Shown here piece after piece: positions 16,937 through 24,368 of a stretch of 64,000 bases of DNA; the stretch's first letter is position 1, and each line of letters begins with the position of its first letter. This stretch comes from Anaerocolumna cellulosilytica (GTDB lineage: Bacteria > Bacillota > Clostridia > Lachnospirales > Lachnospiraceae). A model generated the notes under the pieces. The model saw only the letters and a list, made by a program, of their open reading frames with translations, was not told the DNA's origin and made no database searches. The position numbers and the translations under genes were made by a program. The stretch spans positions 4,087,501 to 4,151,500 of the forward strand of contig NZ_AP023367.1 of NCBI RefSeq assembly GCF_014218335.1. The letters are read 5' to 3'.

Positions 16937-18167
16937 ATGTTAAATAATGATAAGACATTGAAAGAAGCAATTAATAATGGTATCCTAACAGTATCAGAAG
17001 TGGATGATATGTTAAAGATGACACGAAAAAAATTAGTAGAACAAAAGCATCCATATGCAATTAACAGCCGTACTAACGGCAGAGTAATCACCACAGTAAG
17101 GGAGGATGGCAAGCTTAAACAAATATCTGCAGTAAGCATGGATGACATGATTGATAAGCTATATCTATTTTACTTTGAGAACAAGAAGAATCTTACCTTA
17201 AATGATTTATTCCCGAAATGGAAAGAAGAACGTCTACAGGACAAAAGCCTTAATATTAAAACTGTCCGACGTGACAATGAGCACTGGAATAAATATTACA
17301 AAGACCATTCCATTATTCAGGTACCGATATCGAAGTTAACAACCAAAATGTTGAATGATTTCTTTAATGCGACCATCACAAAATTTAATCTCTCTGGCAG
17401 AGAATACAACAACATGAAAAGTATCATGATTGCGCTGATGAGGATTTCTATCGATGAAGAGATTATTATGGAAAATCCAATGAATGGAATCTATATCAAG
17501 TCAAAACTCCGTTCTGTAAGAAAAAAGAGTGATGGCTCGAAACTGTATCTTAATGATGGATTCGATACTTTAGATATAATCTGGAAGAAGAAAATACAAT
17601 AGAAGCATTATGTATCCAGCTTATGTTCCAGATTGGTGACCGAATTGGTGAGAATGTTGCGCTTAAATTCTCTGATATCGAATATGGAAAAATAGCGATT
17701 CAAAGGATGGAAGAAAAGGGACTTGTCTTTGATGGAGAAAACTTCAAGAGTGCCGGTGTCCAGATAGTGGAACATCTGAAAAAGGAAAACGATTCGGAGT
17801 ACCGCTTTATCTCTCTTACTGATAAAGCAAAGGAAATCATCAGTAAAGCCAGAAAACTTAATCCTGATGGCGAGTTTATCTTTGAAAGAAATGGGGAACG
17901 ATTGACTGCTAGAGCAGTAACTTACTGGCTATGGAAATATTGCAGAGATGCAGGAATTACGTACAAGAGTCCTCATTGTACAAGAAGAACTACTGCAAGT
18001 CGTTTGAGTACAGAAGGAATGCACTTGATAAGATAAGGGATATGCTTGGACAGGTCGATGAAAGTACTACGCTAGGTTACATTTATAACCCCAATACAGA
18101 GCAAGAGAACCTAGATATTATGAATAAGGCGCTGAATCGTAGCAATAAAAAGAGCCAGAAAAACTAG
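16937..18167 (+). pseudogene. Tyrosine site-specific integrase, two frameshifts
   Basis: Three overlapping frames together encode one integrase. The N-terminal part (LTVSEVDDMLKMTRKKL onward, arm-binding and core-binding regions) stops at 17602. The catalytic part resumes a few bases later with QIGDRIGENVALKF (catalytic Arg) and PHCTRRTTASRL (H-x2-R). A second 1-base shift near 18020 leads to LDKIRDMLGQVDESTT and the tyrosine nucleophile in LGYIYNP. The first shift is in an A-rich run. Its 3' end abuts the attachment site. It should catalyse integration into tRNA-Gly if repaired. Confidence 0.88.
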
Positions 18168-18185
18168 TGCACATATGATGCACAT
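18168..18185 (+). repeat. Two TGCACAT repeats phased by 11 bp, copy A
   Basis: TGCACAT starts at 18168 and 18179, immediately after the integrase stop codon. The positions relative to the gene end, terminator and tRNA are the same in all three copies in the window. Probable integrase or accessory-factor binding sites at the element end. Confidence 0.6.
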
Positions 18186-18198
18186 ATCTGAAAAAAGA

Positions 18199-18226
18199 AA
18201 AATCCCTTGAAAATCAAGGGATTTTT
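18199..18226. terminator. Element-end terminator, copy A
   Basis: AAAATCCCTTGA and TCAAGGGATTTTT form a 12-bp hairpin with A and T runs on both sides. It serves both the converging integrase gene and the tRNA-Gly transcript. Confidence 0.85.
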
Positions 18227-18229
18227 AAA

Positions 18230-18300
18230 GCGCGAGACGGGATTCGAACCCGCGACCCTCGCCTTGGCAAGGCGATACTCCACCACTGAGCCACTCGCGC
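18230..18300 (-). tRNA. tRNA-Gly (GCC), second copy, integration target
   Basis: Identical over 71 nt to the copy at 1910-1980, anticodon GCC. Its 3'-terminal 19 bp form the right attachment site of the mobilizable element, so integration has left the gene intact. It keeps its own promoter. Confidence 0.97.
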
Positions 18301-18339
18301 ACATCTTTTAATATTTGTCGTGTCCTGAACACATAAGTA

Positions 18340-18368
18340 AGTATAATACACGAACCGTATTTTGTCAA
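18340..18368 (-). promoter_or_regulatory. Promoter of tRNA-Gly copy 2
   Basis: TTGACA and TATACT on the minus strand are separated by 17 bp, ~40 bp from the tRNA 5' end. The sequence around it differs from the copy 1 promoter, so the two tRNA genes are separate loci rather than a recent duplication. Confidence 0.85.
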
Positions 18369-18630
18369 CAGTAATTTGCATAATTTTTTATTTAATATAT
18401 TTTTTTTGTATAATTGACACATTTCCCCTCTTCCATTTTTTTGTAAATTTTACTTGAAATATGTCTTAATTAAATATATAATACTATTAGTTTTTCTAGT
18501 AATTATAACTATTTTTCTACATAATCAGAAATATTGACATTTTTAAATTTATTCCGCGACATTTTGCATCCAAGCTCTTGCAAAATAGCCAATATTTATT
18601 AGTAAAATCAAAAGAAAATAATATGTAAAA

Positions 18631-18699
18631 GGCAAACCTGTTAAAAGGCAGGGACGCAAAGCCACGGGCCTAAAGCTATGCTATGGCAGCCGGGTTGCC
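18631..18699 (+). promoter_or_regulatory. Cyclic di-GMP-I (GEMM-I) riboswitch aptamer
   Basis: The P1 ends GGCAAACC and GGGTTGCC pair. Inside are the conserved GGCAGGGACGCAAAGCC block with its GNRA-type tetraloop receptor arrangement, ACGGGCCTAAAG, and ATGGCAGCCGGGTTGCC. This matches the GEMM-I class that binds cyclic di-GMP. GCCATG at the 3' edge of P1 can pair with CATGGC of the following terminator. Ligand-stabilised P1 would therefore favour termination, so I infer an OFF switch. Confidence 0.93.
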
Positions 18700-18714
18700 A
18701 TGATGCTAAGATAA

Positions 18715-18745
18715 ACCATGGCTTTTTTTGTCATGGTCTTTTTTT
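18715..18745 (+). terminator. Riboswitch expression-platform terminator
   Basis: ACCATGGC pairs with GTCATGGT around a T7 loop and is followed by a T run. It lies 15 nt after the aptamer and ~110 bp before the first gene of the operon. Confidence 0.88.
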
Positions 18746-18855
18746 CATCAAAGATTGATTTATACTCTGATTAATCATACTAATTCCAGCAACCCACAGC
18801 TCTTACACATGTAATTTTCTTTTTGATTATTATACAAAAGTAAAGGAGATTAAAT

Positions 18856-19185
18856 ATGAAAAAATTTAGCATTAAAATTGAAGGTGCTACTCTTAAAATT
18901 GTATTAGATGGTGCTTTTGGTGATGAAGACATTGAGGCCTACGGAAAAGAGTATGGAGCAGCCATTTCTAAAATCAATCCAAACCAGTTTACACTTGAAT
19001 TGGATGCCAGAAATATGGGTGTAATTACCCCTGACAAACATGAGAAATTAAAGCAGTTTTTTTTACTTTACAAGCAACAAGGCTTCAAAACCGTAACACT
19101 TCGTATTCAGGACAGTGCCATATTATCCATGCAAGTAAAAAGGCTTGCAAAAGAAGTTGGAATTAATGACTTTAGAATTCTGTAG
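18856..19185 (+). CDS. Small STAS-like protein, first gene of the c-di-GMP-controlled operon
   Basis: This 109-residue protein alternates strands and helices (FSIKIEGATLKIVLDG, FTLELDARNMGV, HEKLKQFFLLYKQQ, TVTLRIQDSAIL, VKRLAKEVGI) in the order of a STAS/anti-sigma-antagonist fold. The match is by pattern only, and no phosphorylatable SpoIIAA-type serine motif is obvious. AAAGGAG precedes the ATG. It is co-directional with the KAS III-like gene 57 bp downstream. It may be a regulatory or scaffold partner; function unknown. Confidence 0.75.
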   Translation: MKKFSIKIEGATLKIVLDGAFGDEDIEAYGKEYGAAISKINPNQFTLELDARNMGVITPDKHEKLKQFFLLYKQQGFKTVTLRIQDSAILSMQVKRLAKEVGINDFRIL

Positions 19186-19242
19186 AACACACCCAGTATC
19201 TTAAGTTCAAGTTCATTCATAAATCAGTTAGGAGGCGGAATA

Positions 19243-20232
19243 TTGATTCAAGTAAAGATTAGAGATATTGCAGTCAGCCACGGTAAAAAAGTTGTCGATA
19301 ATTCTATATACCTTGAACATTTTAAACAGCGCGGTAAGGATGTGGAACATTTCTTAAAGGATGTCATCGGCAGGGACAAACGTTATCTATTTGACACTGA
19401 GGAACAAAGTACCCTGACTCTTTCCCTAGAAGCTATTCAGGCTTTACTTCTAAAAACCGGCCTGACCGGACAAGATTTTGATATGATCATCTTGTCCAGT
19501 CAGTTACCAGAATATATTGCCCCTCCTACCTCCATTAAAATACATAATGTAATTGGAGGTAAGAAGGAATGCATTTGTTACGATATGAATTCTAATTGCT
19601 GCGGTATGGTTCTGGCCTATGAACAAACTGCCAAATACATGTCTGTCAGCCCTAATGTTAGCCGGACTCTATTAATTGGCTGTGATTATATTAATCTTAC
19701 CATTGACCCAGAGGAGGAGAATCTCTATGGACATTATGGAGATGCTGCCTGTGCCGTTATTTTAGAAAAAACCGATGAAGACTGTGGTCTTATTGATTCC
19801 ATCTGTCATGTCAAATCAGAAGGTGTCGATGTGGCACTCTTTCCTGGCTGCGGCTTTTCCAATATGTTTCGAGTAAGGGACAATAAGGAATTATTAATTA
19901 AATTTGATCCTCCTAAGGAAAATGTCCCTGAATCAGCCGTTGATACAATCAAAACAGTTCTTGACCGGAATGGTCTGGCACCCTCTGCTATCTCTATGTT
20001 TTGCTTCTCTCAATATGCCTTAATCAATATTAAAAAAATCAGAGAACAATTGGGCATCGATGAGGAACATAGCTTATATATTGGTGATATTTACGGATAT
20101 ACCGGTACCAGCAGCCCCTTTATCGCTTTATATGAATCTTTGATAAAAGGTTGCATTAAGCGGGGAGACTATGTTCTCCTTTGGACCATTGGCTGTGGCT
20201 CACAAAACATTGGTCTGCTGTGTAAGTTTTAA
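19243..20232 (+). CDS. KAS III (FabH)-like acyl transferase with degenerate triad
   Basis: The 329-residue protein has the thiolase-fold layout of 3-oxoacyl-ACP synthase III. The nucleophile Cys119 (DMNSNCCGM), the GDAACAVIL strand and the glycine-rich C-terminus (GCGSQNIGLL) are present. The expected catalytic His (HQAN in FabH) is replaced by Ser256 (FSQYA) and the Asn (GNTSAAS) by Tyr286 (GYTGTSS). Loss of both suggests acyl transfer without decarboxylative condensation. It starts at TTG, with GGAGGCGG upstream. It probably acts with the acyl ligase encoded 44 bp downstream. Confidence 0.85.
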   Translation: MIQVKIRDIAVSHGKKVVDNSIYLEHFKQRGKDVEHFLKDVIGRDKRYLFDTEEQSTLTLSLEAIQALLLKTGLTGQDFDMIILSSQLPEYIAPPTSIKIHNVIGGKKECICYDMNSNCCGMVLAYEQTAKYMSVSPNVSRTLLIGCDYINLTIDPEEENLYGHYGDAACAVILEKTDEDCGLIDSICHVKSEGVDVALFPGCGFSNMFRVRDNKELLIKFDPPKENVPESAVDTIKTVLDRNGLAPSAISMFCFSQYALINIKKIREQLGIDEEHSLYIGDIYGYTGTSSPFIALYESLIKGCIKRGDYVLLWTIGCGSQNIGLLCKF

Positions 20233-20276
20233 TAACAGCAGGCTATCATCCATAATTTCAGAAAGGGGAGTAAATT

Positions 20277-21923
20277 ATGTATAATTATAATTCATTAGCA
20301 GATGTAATTGATGAGAAATGTTTCGAATTTGGTAACAGAGAAGCCTTGGTTTTTCCTTCACACCAACAGACCTACACGTACATAGGGTTTCAGACATTAA
20401 CTATGGAACTTGCCAAAGGCCTGCTTGCCATTGGCGTAAAAAAAGGAGACCACCTTGCTATATTTTCATTAAATTCTCCTAAATACATTGCACTGGAAAT
20501 AGCAGCCGCAAGAATAGGTGCCGTTTTAGTGTGTATTAATACCAGCAGTACAAAAAGTGAGCTTCTCTATGTCCTCAATCAATCAGAGAGCTCACTTTTA
20601 TTTATTTCAAACGGAGTAAAAGGGAATTCCTATGTAGAGCTATTAAACAGCATCTGTCCTGAACTTGCCGCTAATTCGTTGCAATTAGCAAGCAAGGAGC
20701 TGCCTCATTTAAAAACCGTTGTCATGCTTGATAACATGGAACTCCCCGGCATCCTTCCACTTCACAAGTTGTTAAAAAAGGGAGAAAAAATATCCACCGA
20801 AGAAATCTACATGGTTCAAAAAACCGTATCCTCTAAAGACCCCTTAAATATTTTCTACACCTCCGGTACAACAGGAAATGCCAAAGGGGTTGTCCTAAAT
20901 CACTTTGTCACCGTTAATAATGCAATCTTTTCCGGAGAACGGATGCAATACGAACCCGAAGACAGAGTTTTACTTTGTTTACCTCTATTCCACGTTATTG
21001 GCTGTGTTTTAAGTACCATTGCAGGACTTTTCTACGGCTCAGCCATCGTTATTGCGGAACGCTTTGAAACCAGCAAGATACCCTGCTATATTATGGAAGA
21101 AAGCTGTACCGTTTTGAATGCTGTGCCTACTATGTTCAACTTCTTACTAAACAGCGACTTAAATCCATATGACCTCACTACCCTGAGAAAAGGTTTTATT
21201 GCAGGTTCCTGCTGTAGCGAGGAGCTGCTTTTAAGAATACATAATGAATTAGGGATTGAAACCATTGCTAATCTATACGGACAGACCGAAGCAATCGGAA
21301 TTACCCAGATGGCAGCTGAAGACAGCCTGCACCACAGACTCACTACCATTGGTAGGCCATTACCAGGTGTGGAGGTGAAGGTTATTGATATAACAACCGG
21401 CGAAAGACTTCCCGTAGGTGAAAAGGGTGAATTATGTGTAAAAACCGTTTATTTGATGCAAGGCTATTTCAAAAATCAAGAAGCCACTAACAAAGCAATT
21501 GACATTGATGGCTGGCTTCATACCGGTGACTTGGTAAGTATGGATTATGAAGGTTTTATTACAATAGAAGGTCGTATTAAAGATATTATAATTAGAGGTG
21601 GTGAGAATATCTCCGCAGTGGAAATTGAGAATACCTTAAAACGTCATCCTGGAATCCTAGAGGCTGCTATTATAGGTGTTCCCGATAAACTACTGGGTGA
21701 AGAAATTTGCGCTGTTCTAATCAAAAATACTACATACGCAACTCCTTTGAACAAAGAGACAATTCTTACCTATGCTAAGGGAGAGCTTGCCAAATTTAAG
21801 CTTCCCAAGTATATATTTTTTACAGACTCCCTTCCAATAACCTCGAGTGGTAAAATACGTAAAAATATTCTTAGGGAGCAATTTAATAAGGAATTTGAAA
21901 AACTGATAGCTGTAAAACAATAG
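20277..21923 (+). CDS. AMP-forming acyl-CoA/acyl-acid ligase
   Basis: A 548-residue ANL-superfamily adenylating enzyme. All core motifs are visible: the phosphate loop FYTSGTTGNAKG, the A5 motif LYGQTEA, GWLHTGD, the hinge IKDIIIRGGENI, and the C-terminal catalytic lysine in SSGKIRKN. It would activate a carboxylic acid as an adenylate and load it on CoA or a carrier thiol. It is last in the c-di-GMP riboswitch operon. No acyl-carrier protein gene is nearby, so CoA or the KAS III-like cysteine is the likely acceptor. Confidence 0.92.
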   Translation: MYNYNSLADVIDEKCFEFGNREALVFPSHQQTYTYIGFQTLTMELAKGLLAIGVKKGDHLAIFSLNSPKYIALEIAAARIGAVLVCINTSSTKSELLYVLNQSESSLLFISNGVKGNSYVELLNSICPELAANSLQLASKELPHLKTVVMLDNMELPGILPLHKLLKKGEKISTEEIYMVQKTVSSKDPLNIFYTSGTTGNAKGVVLNHFVTVNNAIFSGERMQYEPEDRVLLCLPLFHVIGCVLSTIAGLFYGSAIVIAERFETSKIPCYIMEESCTVLNAVPTMFNFLLNSDLNPYDLTTLRKGFIAGSCCSEELLLRIHNELGIETIANLYGQTEAIGITQMAAEDSLHHRLTTIGRPLPGVEVKVIDITTGERLPVGEKGELCVKTVYLMQGYFKNQEATNKAIDIDGWLHTGDLVSMDYEGFITIEGRIKDIIIRGGENISAVEIENTLKRHPGILEAAIIGVPDKLLGEEICAVLIKNTTYATPLNKETILTYAKGELAKFKLPKYIFFTDSLPITSSGKIRKNILREQFNKEFEKLIAVKQ

Positions 21924-21962
21924 CCAGCTTATGGCATTGTTATTATTTTAATTCTCATAAAA

Positions 21963-22043
21963 GCTCCATGTCTTTCCTTAATGCCTTTTAAACATGTGCG
22001 CTAAACCAGTTTAAAAGACAATGTATTGCAAAAGACATGGAGC
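21963..22043 (+). terminator. Long nested hairpin ending the acyl-ligase operon
   Basis: The outer arms GCTCCATGTCTTT and AAAGACATGGAGC enclose a second stem, CTTTTAAAC/GTTTAAAAG, and are followed by GTATTTTT. A hairpin with a related arm (CTCCATGAC) ends the foldase gene at 51.3 kb. Confidence 0.7.
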
Positions 22044-22103
22044 GTATTTTTAGTAACTCAAATTTATATATTTAGTGCCCATTACATATAACAGTGTTTG
22101 TGA

Positions 22104-22874
22104 CTACAACAACAGACTGATAATATAATCATTTTTCTTGAAGGACAAATTATTAATATTGTCAACCTTTACAACTCGTACATTCAGCCACAATTCTTCA
22201 GCAGCAACTACTAGATGCGCCAAGCAGATTCCGATATCAATAAGCTTTAATTCGCTTAATATACCTTGCAAAAATATATTTCTTTTACAAAATACGTGAA
22301 TTCGGTTATCATATACCACTAACCTCCATGGTTGACTATTCATACTAGAAGGTGCTAAACGTGCCGCCGATACCATGGTTTTTACATTCTTACCAATCTC
22401 GCTCTTAATAATTGCAATATCAGTTAAAGGAAGCCGCTTTATTCTATCACTTTGCCGATATATTTCATGCTCACCTTCACCAAAAGCCAGTGTTATAACA
22501 TGTTCCTTTTCCTTCAAAGACTCATCAAAAACTGACTTCTTTGCTTTCAGCCTTCCTAAATAACAAGAACCTAACCCTTTTGCAGTTAAATACAATGCTA
22601 TCTGCTGTATCACAAAGCCAGCGTTCATTTGATACCCGGAAGTCTTATCAGAATATAATGACAAATAATAGGGTGATTTCACCGTTATATTACCATTAAA
22701 ATAATGTTTAATATCCTTATGTTCCAGTAATTTATATTCAACGTTTATCCCTTCGAATAACATTGGTATACTTTCCGCAAAAGTTATAATATTGTTAAGT
22801 AATACCTTATCAAGACTATCCATATGAAATTTGCGGATTGTCTTTCTGACAAATATAGCTTCATATAAATTCAT
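22104..22874 (-). CDS. Nitroreductase-family flavoprotein (TM1586-like)
   Basis: A 256-residue nitroreductase-fold protein starts with MNLYEAIFVRKTIRKF. The C-terminal half repeats the FMN-binding motif MVSAARLAPSSMNSQPWRL. This two-lobed arrangement fits the putative TM1586-type nitroreductase family, whose members fuse two halves into a pseudo-dimer. Substrates of this subgroup are unknown; NAD(P)H-dependent reduction is inferred from the fold. GGGAG precedes the ATG. An AraC regulator gene lies 36 bp upstream on the same strand, so they may be co-transcribed. Confidence 0.8.
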   Translation of the reverse strand: MNLYEAIFVRKTIRKFHMDSLDKVLLNNIITFAESIPMLFEGINVEYKLLEHKDIKHYFNGNITVKSPYYLSLYSDKTSGYQMNAGFVIQQIALYLTAKGLGSCYLGRLKAKKSVFDESLKEKEHVITLAFGEGEHEIYRQSDRIKRLPLTDIAIIKSEIGKNVKTMVSAARLAPSSMNSQPWRLVVYDNRIHVFCKRNIFLQGILSELKLIDIGICLAHLVVAAEELWLNVRVVKVDNINNLSFKKNDYIISLLL

Positions 22875-22910
22875 AACTTACTCCCATCTGACTTCTTGCA
22901 TTAGGGTAAA

Positions 22911-23792
22911 TTAAGCCCTGCTCATCTCTTCGGCAATTTTCTCCATGGCTGTTTTTTTATAATATAAAGGAGAGATTCCATAGTATTTTTTAAATAATTT
23001 ACTAAAATGGTATACATCTTCATAACCAACACTGTTGGCTATGCTTTTTATGCTACCGCCTTCTAAAGTAAGCAGGATATCCCTTGCTTTTTCCAGTCTG
23101 ATTTTTATCAAGTAGTTTATTGGCGATTCCCCTGTCTCCTCTTTAAATATCTTTGAAATATACACAGGGCTCAGATACATATTATGTGCAATTTGGTCTA
23201 AAGATATCTTATTTTCATAATTTTCGTTCAGATAATTTATAATTTTTTTCACGGCATAACTCTTATTATAAGATTCAAAATTACAGCTTTTCTGACCTGT
23301 ACTCTCTACCTCCATAATGTCACGCAGCATCATTAGTAAAATCTGGATTAGATGTGCTTTTAGCATAAAATACTTGCCCACCTGACAGGCTTCGTTCTCT
23401 GCAATCATGGCATAACAGTGCTTTGATATCTCCTGTTTTGTCTCTGCCGTAGTATGTAAAACATACCCTCCATCCTTAAGTACAATGGAATTGGGCGGCA
23501 TATTCTTAAACTGAAAGTCTGTAAAACCGGCAAAAAATTCAACCGTCGGCTCCTTGGGATTAACCATTATATTCTGGTGCTTTACCCCTGGGTTACAAAT
23601 AATGACATCCCCTGCTTCCACGTCATATACAATTCCTTCAACCAGATATTTACCCTTGCCGGATAATATATATGTAAATTCTGTAAAATCATGGTCATGA
23701 TAATTGGATTCCGTTAACATCTTTTGCTTGCTGGCAAAAAATATTGTTGGATTTAAATCATAATAGGTAATATCAAATTGGTGCTGGCACAT
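22911..23792 (-). CDS. AraC-family regulator with N-terminal cupin
   Basis: Residues ~1-150 form a cupin-like sensor (YHDHDFTEFTYILSGKGKYL, VEAGDVIICNPGVKHQN). Residues ~185-290 are the AraC double helix-turn-helix (KISLDQIAHNMYLSPVYISK, IKSIANSVGYEDVYHFSKLF). This architecture typically senses sugars. GGAGGAGG precedes the ATG. Located directly upstream of the nitroreductase gene; which genes it controls is not visible. Confidence 0.9.
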   Translation of the reverse strand: MCQHQFDITYYDLNPTIFFASKQKMLTESNYHDHDFTEFTYILSGKGKYLVEGIVYDVEAGDVIICNPGVKHQNIMVNPKEPTVEFFAGFTDFQFKNMPPNSIVLKDGGYVLHTTAETKQEISKHCYAMIAENEACQVGKYFMLKAHLIQILLMMLRDIMEVESTGQKSCNFESYNKSYAVKKIINYLNENYENKISLDQIAHNMYLSPVYISKIFKEETGESPINYLIKIRLEKARDILLTLEGGSIKSIANSVGYEDVYHFSKLFKKYYGISPLYYKKTAMEKIAEEMSRA

Positions 23793-24368
23793 ACGATACC
23801 TCCTCCTTTATCAATATGGTCATTCACGTTTCAGATAAGTTCTATTGAATACTTCCTATTGGTTTATATGATTTGACAGCTCTTTACCTCTTTCTGGTCT
23901 CTTAATCAGAAATAGAGTAAGATACTTCCATAAGAGAGCATTGAATAATTACCGCATGTTTCAATCTATATATACCCTCAAAAGTGGACAATCTTGTAAA
24001 TAGCCATCTAATTAATTCAAAATCAACCCTTTTTACTCAACATATTTATTATAACACCTTTTTTCCAAATGAAAAACACTTTTTAATGGAATTTCTCATC
24101 CATTTTACATTATATAAGGAAGCTTTTCTATTTTCATGGTATTTGGATTATTATTTGTTCAAATCTAGGTGTAAATTCATCTTAAGTTGTACTTGATACA
24201 TGTTAATTATGATGGGTGAGGGTTCATTTAAGAACAAACCGAAAATTTTCGTTATATAACATCTGACATGAATAAAATAACAAAGTACATTTTAATTTTT
24301 AGGAATGAGACTATAATGAAACAGAATCTTATATCGTAACATAAGAAGAATGGGAGGATTTTGTAAAT
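23793..24368. other. Intergenic stretch between divergent genes
   Basis: About 575 bp of AT-rich DNA between the AraC gene and the ABC exporter pair. It should hold both promoters. One 70-codon frame exists, but it lacks a ribosome site and resembles random AT-rich translation. No RNA motif was recognised. Confidence 0.5.

Larger units (their letters stand above)
12427..18248. mobile_element. Integrative mobilizable element in tRNA-Gly(GCC), decaying
   Basis: The element is bounded by 19-bp direct repeats of the tRNA-Gly 3' end, 5.8 kb apart. From left to right it holds argS with its attenuator, a DUF402 gene, a terminator, a candidate oriT, a MobV-type relaxase gene and a tyrosine integrase whose 3' end abuts the tRNA. 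This is a classic integrative mobilizable layout: it would excise itself but need a helper for transfer. Both mob and int are frameshifted, so it is probably immobile unless the frameshifts are sequence errors. argS and DUF402 are its cargo. Confidence 0.8.

Noticed and set aside
18225-18422. Minus-strand 65-codon frame over tRNA-Gly
   Set aside because: It reads through the tRNA and its promoter; no ribosome site.
23984-24196. 70-codon frame before the ABC exporter
   Set aside because: AT-rich translation without ribosome site or recognisable domain.
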